From positions 1,550,001 to 1,614,000 of the forward strand of contig NZ_CP107546.1 of assembly GCF_025836995.1 (NCBI RefSeq): a stretch of 64,000 bases of DNA, read 5' to 3'. This document shows positions 45,622 through 53,144 of this stretch, in pieces. The notes beneath the pieces are model-generated. The model did no database searches. It worked only from the letters and a program-made list of their open reading frames with translations, and was not told where the DNA came from. A program made the position numbers and the translations under genes. Each line of letters begins with the position of its first letter. Position 1 is the stretch's first letter. This DNA comes from Microbacterium sp. M28. GTDB taxonomy: Bacteria; Actinomycetota; Actinomycetes; Actinomycetales; Microbacteriaceae.

Positions 45622-48201
45622 GTGAGAGAACGACTGGCAGCATCATCCGATGTGCTCGTGGTGGGCGCCGGCATGGTCGCGCATCGTTTCGTCGAGAGCC
45701 TGCTCACCCGCACGGATGACGGGCTCGCCGTCACCGTCATCGGAGACGAGGGCCGCGCACCCTACGATCGCGTGGGCCTCACGTCGTTCTTCTCGGGTGC
45801 GACGCCGGACGATCTCACCCTCGACCGGCAGGTGCTGGACGACGAGCGGGTGCACTTCATCGGCGGAGATCGGGTCATCGGCATCGACCGGCGCAGGCGC
45901 ACGGTGCGGACGCGATCCGGACTCGACTACGGCTACGGCACCCTTGTCCTCGCCACGGGCTCGTACGCGGCGCGGGTCGCGGTCGACGGCTCCGATCTGC
46001 CCGGATGCTTCGTGTACCGCACGCTCGACGACGTCGCCGGGATGCGGGCCTTCGTCGAGCGACGCACGGCCGAACTCGGCCGCCCGCTGCGCGGAGCGGT
46101 GATCGGCGGCGGGCTGCTCGGTCTGGAGGCGGCCGGCGCGCTGCAGGGTCTCGACGTCGAGTGCACGGTCGTCCAGTCGTCCGATCGGCTGATGTCGGCC
46201 CAGCTCGACTTCGCCGGCGGCACGATGTTGCGCCGACTGATCGAATCGCGCGGCATCGCCGTGCGGACGCAGAGCCGCACCACTCGCCTGGACCCGGACG
46301 CGTCGGGGTCCGTCACCCAGTTGCAGTTCCAGGACGGCAGCATGCACGCGGCGGACATCGTCGTGTTCACGGTCGGCGTCCGCCCGCGCGACGAGCTCGC
46401 GCGCAACGCCCAGCTGGCGGTCCACCCGACCGGTGGCGTGCTGATCGATGACCGATGCCGCACAGCGGACGAGAACATCCTCGCGATCGGCGAGGTCGCC
46501 AACTACGACGGCCGCTCGGTCGGTCTCGTGGCGCCCGGATACGCGATGGCCGAGGTCGCCGCGACGCGGCTGCTGGGCGGCGACGCCACCTTCCCCGGCT
46601 ATGACGAATCCGCCAAGCTCAAGCTCTCCGGTGTCGACGTGGCCAGCTTCGGCGACGCGATGGCCACGACGCCGAACGCCCTCGACGTCGTCTACGCCGA
46701 CCCGGTGGCCGGCGTCTACAAGAAGCTCGTGCTCTCCGATGACGCGAAGACGCTGTTGGGCGGCATCCTCGTCGGAGATGCCTCCGCATACGGGTCTCTC
46801 CGTCCGCTCGTCGGCGCGCCGCTGGGTGCGGATCCGGCTGCCTACCTGATGCCGGAGGGGGGTGTCGAGGCGCCGACGGGCGAACTTCCGGACGCCGCGG
46901 TGGTGTGCTCGTGCTCGAACGTCTCGGCCGGCCGCATCCGCCAGGCTGTGCACGAGGAAGGCTGCATGGACGCCGGTGCCGTCAAGGCGTGCACCAAGGC
47001 AGGCGCCACCTGCGGTTCGTGCATCTTCACGGTCAAGAAGCTCGTCGGGCAGGAGCTGTCGAAGCTCGGGCAGACGGCATCGAACGCGCTGTGCGAGCAC
47101 TTCGACATGTCGCGCCGACAGCTGTTCGACGCGGTGCGGGTCTCGGGCCTGACGACGTTCAGCGCCGTCATCGCCCGCTTCGGCCGGGGCCGCGGCTGCG
47201 ATGTCTGCAAGCCGGCGCTGGCCAGCATCCTGGCGGTGCTCGTGGGCGAGCACGTGCTGGCAGGCGAGAACGCAGCCCTTCAGGACACCAACGACCACGT
47301 GATGGCGAACATGCAGAAGGACGGCACGTACTCAGTCGTCCCGCGGATGCCTGGCGGCGAGGTGACGCCTCAGGGCCTCATCGCCATCGGCCGGATCGCC
47401 GACGACTACGGCCTGTATACGAAGATCACGGGCGGCCAGCGCATCGACATGTTCGGGGCGCGACTCGAGCAGCTGCCCGAGATCTGGCAGCGGCTGGTCG
47501 ATGCGGGCTTCGAATCGGGTCAGGCTTACGGCAAGGCCCTTCGCACCGTGAAGTCGTGCGTCGGATCCACCTGGTGCCGGTACGGGGTCCTGGACTCGGT
47601 GGGGATGGCCGTACGCCTCGAGCTGCGCTACCGCGGGCTCCGGTCGCCGCACAAGTTGAAGGTCGGCGTCTCCGGCTGCGCCCGCGAGTGCGCCGAGGCT
47701 CGAGGCAAGGACGTCGGGGTCATCGCCACCGAGACCGGCTGGAACATGTACGTCGGCGGCAACGGCGGCTTCTCGCCCCGTCATGCCGAGCTGCTGGCAT
47801 CCGACCTCGACGACGAAGGACTCATCCGGGCGATCGACCGGTTCTTCATGTACTACATCCGCACGGCCGACCGGCTGCAGCGGACGGCCGGATGGTGCGA
47901 GGAGCTCGAGGGCGGACTCGACGGCCTCAAGGAGGTCATCTTCGACGACAGCCTCGGCATCTGCGCGGATCTGGATGCAGCGATGGCGATGCACGTCGAC
48001 CGCTACGAGGACGAGTGGGCCGCGACTCTGCGCGACCCGGAGAAGCTGCGCCGGTTCGAGTCCTTCGTGAACGCCTCGGACACGCCTGACCCGTCCCTCG
48101 CCTACGTCGCGGAGCGCGGTCAGGTGCGTCCGGCGACCGCGCAGGAGCGTGCCGAGGGCGGCGTGCTGATCGCAGGAACCACTTTGGAGGTGCGCCGATG
48201 A
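45622..48201 (+). CDS. nirB: Assimilatory nitrite reductase [NAD(P)H], large subunit
   Basis: Enzyme of 859 residues reducing nitrite to ammonium. The FAD/NAD part shows VLVVGAGMVAHRFVESL (about 11) and AVIGGGLLGLEAAGAL (about 159). A [2Fe-2S] BFD-like domain has CSCSNVSAGRI and CTKAGATCGSC (Cys429, 431, 464, 467). The siroheme/[4Fe-4S] domain supplies SCVGSTWCRYG (Cys646, 652) and SGCARECAEARG (Cys686, 690). GTG 45622 has AGGAGG 4 bases upstream. First gene of a coupled five-gene cassette that also makes its siroheme. Confidence 0.97.
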   Translation: MRERLAASSDVLVVGAGMVAHRFVESLLTRTDDGLAVTVIGDEGRAPYDRVGLTSFFSGATPDDLTLDRQVLDDERVHFIGGDRVIGIDRRRRTVRTRSGLDYGYGTLVLATGSYAARVAVDGSDLPGCFVYRTLDDVAGMRAFVERRTAELGRPLRGAVIGGGLLGLEAAGALQGLDVECTVVQSSDRLMSAQLDFAGGTMLRRLIESRGIAVRTQSRTTRLDPDASGSVTQLQFQDGSMHAADIVVFTVGVRPRDELARNAQLAVHPTGGVLIDDRCRTADENILAIGEVANYDGRSVGLVAPGYAMAEVAATRLLGGDATFPGYDESAKLKLSGVDVASFGDAMATTPNALDVVYADPVAGVYKKLVLSDDAKTLLGGILVGDASAYGSLRPLVGAPLGADPAAYLMPEGGVEAPTGELPDAAVVCSCSNVSAGRIRQAVHEEGCMDAGAVKACTKAGATCGSCIFTVKKLVGQELSKLGQTASNALCEHFDMSRRQLFDAVRVSGLTTFSAVIARFGRGRGCDVCKPALASILAVLVGEHVLAGENAALQDTNDHVMANMQKDGTYSVVPRMPGGEVTPQGLIAIGRIADDYGLYTKITGGQRIDMFGARLEQLPEIWQRLVDAGFESGQAYGKALRTVKSCVGSTWCRYGVLDSVGMAVRLELRYRGLRSPHKLKVGVSGCARECAEARGKDVGVIATETGWNMYVGGNGGFSPRHAELLASDLDDEGLIRAIDRFFMYYIRTADRLQRTAGWCEELEGGLDGLKEVIFDDSLGICADLDAAMAMHVDRYEDEWAATLRDPEKLRRFESFVNASDTPDPSLAYVAERGQVRPATAQERAEGGVLIAGTTLEVRR

Positions 48202-48560
48202 CCATCGCGGCAGAGCAGCAGACCCTGATCCGCGTGTGCGCGATCGCAGACCTCGAGGTCGAACGCGGCAGGGCCGCACTGTTCGGGACGACCCAGATCG
48301 CCCTGTTCCTCCTCGCAGACGGCAGCGTCCACGCCGTCGCCAACCTCGATCCGTACAGCGGCGCGAACGTCATGTCCCGGGGCATCGTCGGCACTCGAGG
48401 CGACGCGCCGACCGTCGCTTCCCCGATGCACAAGCAGGTGTTCGATCTGCGCACCGGCGAGTGTCTCGACGCGCAGGGCAAGACGCCGATCGCGCTGCGC
48501 CGCTGGCCCGTCGTCATCATCGACGAGGTCGTCCACATCGACGCCGAGGAGCTGCGATGA
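48198..48560 (+). CDS. nirD: Nitrite reductase small subunit NirD
   Basis: Rieske-fold protein of 120 residues that partners NirB. As in other NirD proteins the iron-sulfur ligands are missing: the places of CxH and CxxH read NLDPYSGANV and PMHKQVFD. It therefore has a structural role. ATG 48198 overlaps the nirB TGA by 4 bases, and its own stop overlaps the next gene, so the operon is tightly coupled. Confidence 0.95.
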   Translation: MTIAAEQQTLIRVCAIADLEVERGRAALFGTTQIALFLLADGSVHAVANLDPYSGANVMSRGIVGTRGDAPTVASPMHKQVFDLRTGECLDAQGKTPIALRRWPVVIIDEVVHIDAEELR

Positions 48561-49792
48561 CGCTCATGCTCTCGGTCGCGTTGACCGGCCGTGACGTCCT
48601 GCTGGTCGGCGGGGGAGCCGTGACGGCCCGACGCCTGCGCAGGTTCCTCGCCGAGGGTGCCCGCGTGCGGGTGGTCGCCCCCGATCTGCACCCGGAGACC
48701 GCAGCCCTCGTCGAGGCCCATGCGATCCCGTGGCGACGCGGGACGTTCCGCGGCTCCGACCTCCGCGGTGCGTGGCTCGTGCACGCCGCCACCGGACGGC
48801 AGCGTGTCGATCGGGACATCGCAGCCCGGTGCGAACGCCGCAGAGTGCTCTGCATTAACGCCGGCGACGGCGGACACGGTTCGGCCAGGATGACCGCTCA
48901 GGTGGACTCCGGCGACATCACCGTCGCCGTGACGAGCACGGTCGGTGTCGACCCGCGCCGCAGCGCCACGGTGCGCGACGCGATCGGCGATCAGCTCGCC
49001 GAAGGACGACTGCCGCTGCGGCGGCAGCGGGAAGGCGGCCCCGGGCGAGTCGATCTCGTCGGCGGCGGCCCAGGCCCCGCCGACCTGATGACGGTTCGTG
49101 CGCGGCGGCTGATCGCGGAGGCCGACGTGATCGTCGCCGATCGGCTCGGACCGACGATCGAGGTGCTCCAGGCGATCGACCCGCACGTGCAGGTCATCGA
49201 CGTGGGCAAGCGCCCCGGCAGCCACCCCGTACCGCAGGAGGAGATCAACCGCCTCATCGTCGAGCACGCCGCGGCCGGTCGCCGCGTCGTGCGGCTGAAG
49301 GGCGGAGACCCGTTCGTGTTCGGTCGCGGCGGGGAGGAGATGCAGGCGTGCCTGGCCGCGGGCATCCCGGTCGACGTCGTGCCGGCGCCGTCCAGCGCGA
49401 TCGCCGTTCCGCAGGCGGCCGGAATCCCGGTGACCCACCGCGGCACGGCATCCGCGATCCACGTGGTGAACGGTCAGGGGCCGATCACGACCAGTACGCT
49501 GGAGTCGATGGCGGATGACTCTGTGACGACAGTCGTGCTGATGGGCGTCGCCGCCCTCGGCGGGATCGTCGACGCAGCGCTGCGGCACGGCATCGCGGCG
49601 GATCGCCCTATGGCGTTCGTCGAGAGCGGGCACACGCCGCAGCAGCGGACGACGCGGACGACGCTGGGTCGCGCGTCCGAGGACGCCGCAGCCATCGGCC
49701 TGCGCAACCCCGCCGTCATCGTGATCGGCGATGTGGCGCGTGCTGATCTGCTCATGCCCGCGCCCGAGCGGATCGGGGCATCCCTGGCGTGA
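48557..49792 (+). CDS. cysG: Bifunctional precorrin-2 dehydrogenase/uroporphyrinogen-III C-methyltransferase
   Basis: Siroheme enzyme of 411 residues. The N-terminal Met8-like domain has the NAD site DVLLVGGGAVTARRL and VTSTVGVDPRRSATV; the C-terminal CobA domain has VDLVGGGPGPADLMTVRA, VVRLKGGDPFVFGRGGEE and VVPAPSSAIAVPQAAGIPVTHRG. Together they make sirohydrochlorin from uroporphyrinogen III. Iron insertion is probably by the CbiX-type chelatase two genes downstream. Overlaps nirD by 4 bases and hemD by 4 bases. The open frame extends upstream only inside nirD. Confidence 0.93.
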   Translation: MTLMLSVALTGRDVLLVGGGAVTARRLRRFLAEGARVRVVAPDLHPETAALVEAHAIPWRRGTFRGSDLRGAWLVHAATGRQRVDRDIAARCERRRVLCINAGDGGHGSARMTAQVDSGDITVAVTSTVGVDPRRSATVRDAIGDQLAEGRLPLRRQREGGPGRVDLVGGGPGPADLMTVRARRLIAEADVIVADRLGPTIEVLQAIDPHVQVIDVGKRPGSHPVPQEEINRLIVEHAAAGRRVVRLKGGDPFVFGRGGEEMQACLAAGIPVDVVPAPSSAIAVPQAAGIPVTHRGTASAIHVVNGQGPITTSTLESMADDSVTTVVLMGVAALGGIVDAALRHGIAADRPMAFVESGHTPQQRTTRTTLGRASEDAAAIGLRNPAVIVIGDVARADLLMPAPERIGASLA

Positions 49793-50919
49793 CAGAACGA
49801 CCCCAGCTCGAGGCCGTGCTCACCGGCTGCACCATGGTGATCGCCGCCGAACGGCGCGCCGGCGACCTCGCGACCGCGTTGGAACGGCGCGGCGCGCAGG
49901 TGTACCGGGCGCCCGCCCTCAGCATCCTTCCCAACGCCGACGACGACGTCCTCCTGGAACGCACCCGCGCGCTCATCGCCCATCCTCCGGATGTCGTGAT
50001 CGTCACCACCGGCGTCGGATTCCGCGGGTGGATCGACGCCGCGCACGAGAACGGACTCGCGGAGGACCTGGCCGAGGCGTTCCGCGGCACGCAGTTCGTC
50101 GCGAGAGGCCCCAAGGCGCATGGCGCGATCCAGCAGGCGGGCTTCGTCGCCGATTGGGTCGCCGAATCCGAGACGGCTGCCGAAGTGGGGGAGTACCTCA
50201 CGGTGAGCGGCGTCGCCGGACGTCGGATCGCGATCCAGCACCACGGCGCCGGGTCGGACGGTCTGGACGAACTCATGACGCAGCACGGAGCGGATGTCGT
50301 GAACATCACCGTGTACCGCTGGGGCCCGCCGCCGGATCCCAAGATCGTGAGCCGTTCCGCGATGCAGGCGGCCACCGGCGAGGTGGACGCGGTCCTGTTC
50401 ACCTCGGCGCCAGGCGCCGCGGAGTGGATCAGAGCGGCGGAGCGCGGCGGGCGTCTGGAGGCGATCCGCGAGCGAGCCACCTCCGGACGGTTGCTGCTGG
50501 CTTCCGTCGGCCCTGTGACGGCGACGCCGCTCGACGCGGCCGGCCTGCGCACGACGCTCGCGGTCCGCGGGCGCCTCGGATCGCTCGTGCGATGCGTCGT
50601 GGATCACTACGCCACGGGCCTGGCGCCGCAGCTGATCACCATGGCGGGGACCATCGAAGTGCGAAGCGGCGGTGCGCTGGTCGACGGCCGGTTCATCCCG
50701 CTCTCGCGCGCCTCGGCCAACGTGCTCGGAGCACTGTTCGACGCCGGCGGACGCGTGCTGTCGCGCGAGGAGCTGGGCCGAGTGCTGCCACGCGGTGGCG
50801 AGAACGCGCATGCGGTCGAGATGGCGATCGCGCGACTGCGAGAAGCTCTGGGCTGTCCGGATGCCGTGAAGACGGTGATCAAGCGCGGGTATCGTCTCAC
50901 CGTGGTGGAGACGCCGTGA
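49789..50919 (+). CDS. nnaR: Uroporphyrinogen-III synthase fused to an OmpR-type winged helix (NnaR-like)
   Basis: Protein of 376 residues with two domains. Residues about 1-260 form the HemD fold (VIAAERRAGDLATALERRGAQVYRAP, VLFTSAPGAAEWIRAAER, VASVGPVTATPLDAAGLRT). Residues about 280-375 are a PhoB/OmpR DNA-binding domain (LSRASANVLGALFDAGGRVLSREELGRVL, MAIARLREALG, VIKRGYRLTV). This matches NnaR, described in Streptomyces and mycobacteria as a nitrate/nitrite regulator acting with GlnR. GTG 49789 overlaps the upstream stop by 4 bases. Whether the HemD half is still catalytic cannot be read from sequence. Confidence 0.88.
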   Translation: MTERPQLEAVLTGCTMVIAAERRAGDLATALERRGAQVYRAPALSILPNADDDVLLERTRALIAHPPDVVIVTTGVGFRGWIDAAHENGLAEDLAEAFRGTQFVARGPKAHGAIQQAGFVADWVAESETAAEVGEYLTVSGVAGRRIAIQHHGAGSDGLDELMTQHGADVVNITVYRWGPPPDPKIVSRSAMQAATGEVDAVLFTSAPGAAEWIRAAERGGRLEAIRERATSGRLLLASVGPVTATPLDAAGLRTTLAVRGRLGSLVRCVVDHYATGLAPQLITMAGTIEVRSGGALVDGRFIPLSRASANVLGALFDAGGRVLSREELGRVLPRGGENAHAVEMAIARLREALGCPDAVKTVIKRGYRLTVVETP

Positions 50920-50965
50920 CCCCCGGCGCCGCGGCGCAACCGGAGACAACGTCCCAGGAGGACTC

Positions 50966-51643
50966 ATGACGACCCTGATCGCGTGCTCGCACGGCACGGA
51001 CTCGGCCGACGGTCAGCGCACGATCGAAGAGCTCGTCGCGCTGGTGCGCGAACAGATCCCGCGCACCAGGGTGGTCCAGGCGTTCGTCGACGTGCAGGAA
51101 CCGGACATCGCCTCGGTCGTCGACCGCGCGGTCGAGGACGACGACGTGGTCGTGGTGCCGCTGCTGCTCTCCGTGGGCTTCCACACCGCCGTCGACATCG
51201 CCAGGGCCGTGCGCCGCCATGCCGGGGTGCGGCAGGCCGAGCCCCTGGGTACGCATCCGCTCGTCGCTCAGGTCCTCGCGACGCGGCTCCGGGCGGCGAT
51301 CGGAGGCACATGGGTCGACGGAGACGCCGTGGTGCTGGCCGCCGCCGGCTCCAGCAACCCGGCCGCGATCGCGGACGTCGAGACCGCAGCGGAACGGCTG
51401 CGCTCGCTGATCCCCGCGCCCGTGACGATCGGCTACGCCTCGGCGATCGATCCGCGGATCCCCGAGGCCGTGCAGGCCGCGCGGGATGCCGGAGCTCGGC
51501 GCGTCATCGCCGCCAGCCACGTCCTCGCGCCCGGCTACTTCGCCGGACTCGTCCAGGCGGCGGGCGCCGACCTCGTCTCGGCGCCCCTGGGCGCCGATCT
51601 CCGCATGGCCGAGGTCGTCGTCGACCGGTTCCGGTCGGCCTGA
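50966..51643 (+). CDS. cbiX: Sirohydrochlorin chelatase, CbiX/SirB type
   Basis: Two-lobed chelatase of 225 residues for iron insertion into sirohydrochlorin. The first lobe starts TLIACSHGTDSADGQRTIEEL with the catalytic His; a second His is in LSVGFHTAVDIARAV. The second lobe has VLAAAGSSNPAAIADV and RRVIAASHVLAPGYFAGLV. Placement at the end of the nirBD-siroheme operon argues for iron rather than cobalt. AGGAGG 5 bases before the ATG. It ends at a strong bidirectional hairpin. Confidence 0.9.
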   Translation: MTTLIACSHGTDSADGQRTIEELVALVREQIPRTRVVQAFVDVQEPDIASVVDRAVEDDDVVVVPLLLSVGFHTAVDIARAVRRHAGVRQAEPLGTHPLVAQVLATRLRAAIGGTWVDGDAVVLAAAGSSNPAAIADVETAAERLRSLIPAPVTIGYASAIDPRIPEAVQAARDAGARRVIAASHVLAPGYFAGLVQAAGADLVSAPLGADLRMAEVVVDRFRSA

Positions 51644-51648
51644 CACAG

Positions 51649-51687
51649 GAAGGAGGGCGAAGCGATCCGATCGCTTCGCCCTCCTTC
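51649..51687. terminator. Bidirectional terminator between cbiX and FNT gene
   Basis: A perfect 18-bp inverted repeat (51649-51666 with 51670-51687) with a 3-base loop lies between the convergent stops of cbiX and the transporter gene, 5 and 9 bases away. It can terminate both. Confidence 0.85.
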
Positions 51688-51696
51688 GTCGTGCGT

Positions 51697-52608
51697 TCAG
51701 GAGACCCGAGCCGGCTCCCTGGTCGCCGTGTCCACGACGTCCTCCGTCGGAGCCGGGGCGGCCGGTGCGGATGCCGTGGCTCGAGCCCGGCGCCCTGCGG
51801 CCCGCGCCTTCCGAGCCTTCGGCCGGCCGTGCGTGTAGTACAGGGGGAGTCCGACGAACAGCAGACCGCCCACGAGGTTGCCGAAGACCGTGGGGATCTC
51901 GTTCCAGATCAGGTAGTCCCACAGTGTGAAGTCGGCGCCCAGCAGCAGCCCGGACGGGAACAGGAACATGTTCACGATCGAGTGCTCGAAGCCCATGTAG
52001 AAGAAGAGCATGATCGGCATCCACATCGCGACGATCTTGCCGATCGTCGAGTCGGAGATCATCGCGAGCACGACGCCGGTCGAGACCATCCAGTTGCACA
52101 GCACGCCGCGGATGAACAGCGTGAGCATTCCGGCGGCGCCGTGATCGGCGTAGCCGACGGTCCGGCCGTGGCCGATGTCGCTGATGGCCTGCCCGACCGC
52201 GCTCGCCTCGGTCGAGAAGCCGTAGGTGAAGTAGATCGCCATGAGGATGGCGACGAGGAAGGCTCCGCCGAAGTTGCCGAGGAACACCAGGCCCCAGTTG
52301 CGCATCAGCGCACCGAAGGTCGCGCCGGGGCGGCGATCGAGCACGGCCAGCGGACCGAGCGTGAACACCCCGGTGAGCAGGTCGTAGCCGAGCAGGTAGA
52401 GCATCACGAACCCGACGGGGAACAGGAGCGCACCGAGCAGGGGCTGGCCGGTCTGCGTGGACACGGTGACCGCGAAGGCCGCGGCGATGGTGAGCAGGGC
52501 GGCGCCCATGAAGGCGCGGATCAGCGTGTCACGCGTGGACAGCTGCATCTTGTATGCGCCGGCGTCCACCATGCGGGTGACGAGCTCGGCAGGTTTGATG
52601 TACGACAC
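51697..52608 (-). CDS. Formate/nitrite transporter family channel (NirC-like)
   Basis: FNT channel of 303 residues with six membrane spans. The start SYIKPAELVTRMVDAGAYK is family typical, as are LGNFGGAFLVAILMAIYFTYG and the repeat GVLCNWMVSTGVVLAMIS near span 5, MFLFPSGLLLGADFTLWDYLIWNEIPTVFGNLVGG. Its convergent neighbour is the nitrite reductase operon, so nitrite is the likely substrate. A C-terminal Ala/Arg-rich tail of about 45 residues is unusual. GTG 52608 has GGAGG 5 bases upstream. GlnR-like half-sites lie upstream. Confidence 0.88.
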   Translation of the reverse strand: MSYIKPAELVTRMVDAGAYKMQLSTRDTLIRAFMGAALLTIAAAFAVTVSTQTGQPLLGALLFPVGFVMLYLLGYDLLTGVFTLGPLAVLDRRPGATFGALMRNWGLVFLGNFGGAFLVAILMAIYFTYGFSTEASAVGQAISDIGHGRTVGYADHGAAGMLTLFIRGVLCNWMVSTGVVLAMISDSTIGKIVAMWMPIMLFFYMGFEHSIVNMFLFPSGLLLGADFTLWDYLIWNEIPTVFGNLVGGLLFVGLPLYYTHGRPKARKARAAGRRARATASAPAAPAPTEDVVDTATREPARVS

Positions 52609-52668
52609 GGGACCTCCACGGGGGACGGGAGCACTCTGATGAGGCTGTGTCCAGCGTGGCCGCCACGC

Positions 52669-52695
52669 GTTTCAGCGCTCGACCGGGGAGGTTAC
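52669..52695 (-). promoter_or_regulatory. GlnR-like half-sites upstream of the FNT gene
   Basis: Reading the minus strand, GTAAC (52695-52691) and GAAAC (52673-52669) lie 22 bases apart, start to start, with GGTCG at the 11-bp midpoint. This is the same phasing as upstream of nirB. The site is 61-87 bases before the start codon. Confidence 0.4.
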
Positions 52696-52741
52696 GACTG
52701 TGGAGCGAAGTTCTCACAACGTCGGATGCCGACGGTGAGGG

Positions 52742-53041
52742 TCATTCGGCCGGCGGCGTCGTCGGCTCGGGTGTCGTGTTCGGCAGCAGCGGATCGAGCG
52801 GCGCGGTCGTCTCGCTCGGGCTCGGGCTCGGGCTCGGGGTCGGAGTCGGTTCGGGGGCGGTGACCTGGGCGTGCGCGAACTGGCTGACCATCGCGCCGAC
52901 GACGATCAGGCCGCCGGCGATGCCCACGATCGTGTTGTCGCGTGCGCGGCGGCGGATCTGCCCCTCGTGCCAGGCGGTGCGTGCGGCATACCGGCGAGCG
53001 CGCTTCTGCTCGGCGCGCTCGGCGTTCTTGCGTCCGGCCAT
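52742..53041 (-). CDS. Small single-span membrane protein, unknown function
   Basis: Protein of 99 residues. A very basic N-terminus (AGRKNAERAEQKRARRYAARTA) precedes one hydrophobic span (about 38-56, TIVGIAGGLIVVGAMVSQFAHA) and an extracellular tail that is a Pro/Thr/Ser-rich low-complexity stretch (PTPTPSPSPSPSE). Orientation by the positive-inside rule puts the basic end in the cytoplasm. I recognise no family. The second of two adjacent ATGs is used because AAGGGG lies 5 bases before it. Divergent from rarA across about 100 bases. Confidence 0.72.
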   Translation of the reverse strand: MAGRKNAERAEQKRARRYAARTAWHEGQIRRRARDNTIVGIAGGLIVVGAMVSQFAHAQVTAPEPTPTPSPSPSPSETTAPLDPLLPNTTPEPTTPPAE

Positions 53042-53132
53042 CATGACCCCTTCTTCGTCGTCGCAGCATCTGAGAGCCTACCGTCGCGCAGCCAGCGCCC
53101 CTGCCGGGGCGCTGCGTGTCCGTCGCCCGCAT

Positions 53133-53138
53133 TAGCCT
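53133..53138 (+). promoter_or_regulatory. -10 hexamer for leaderless rarA
   Basis: TAGCCT is followed by exactly 6 bases (GGAGGT) and then ATG 53145. GGAGGT abuts the ATG, too near to act as a normal ribosome-binding site. Confidence 0.5.
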
Positions 53139-53144
53139 GGAGGT

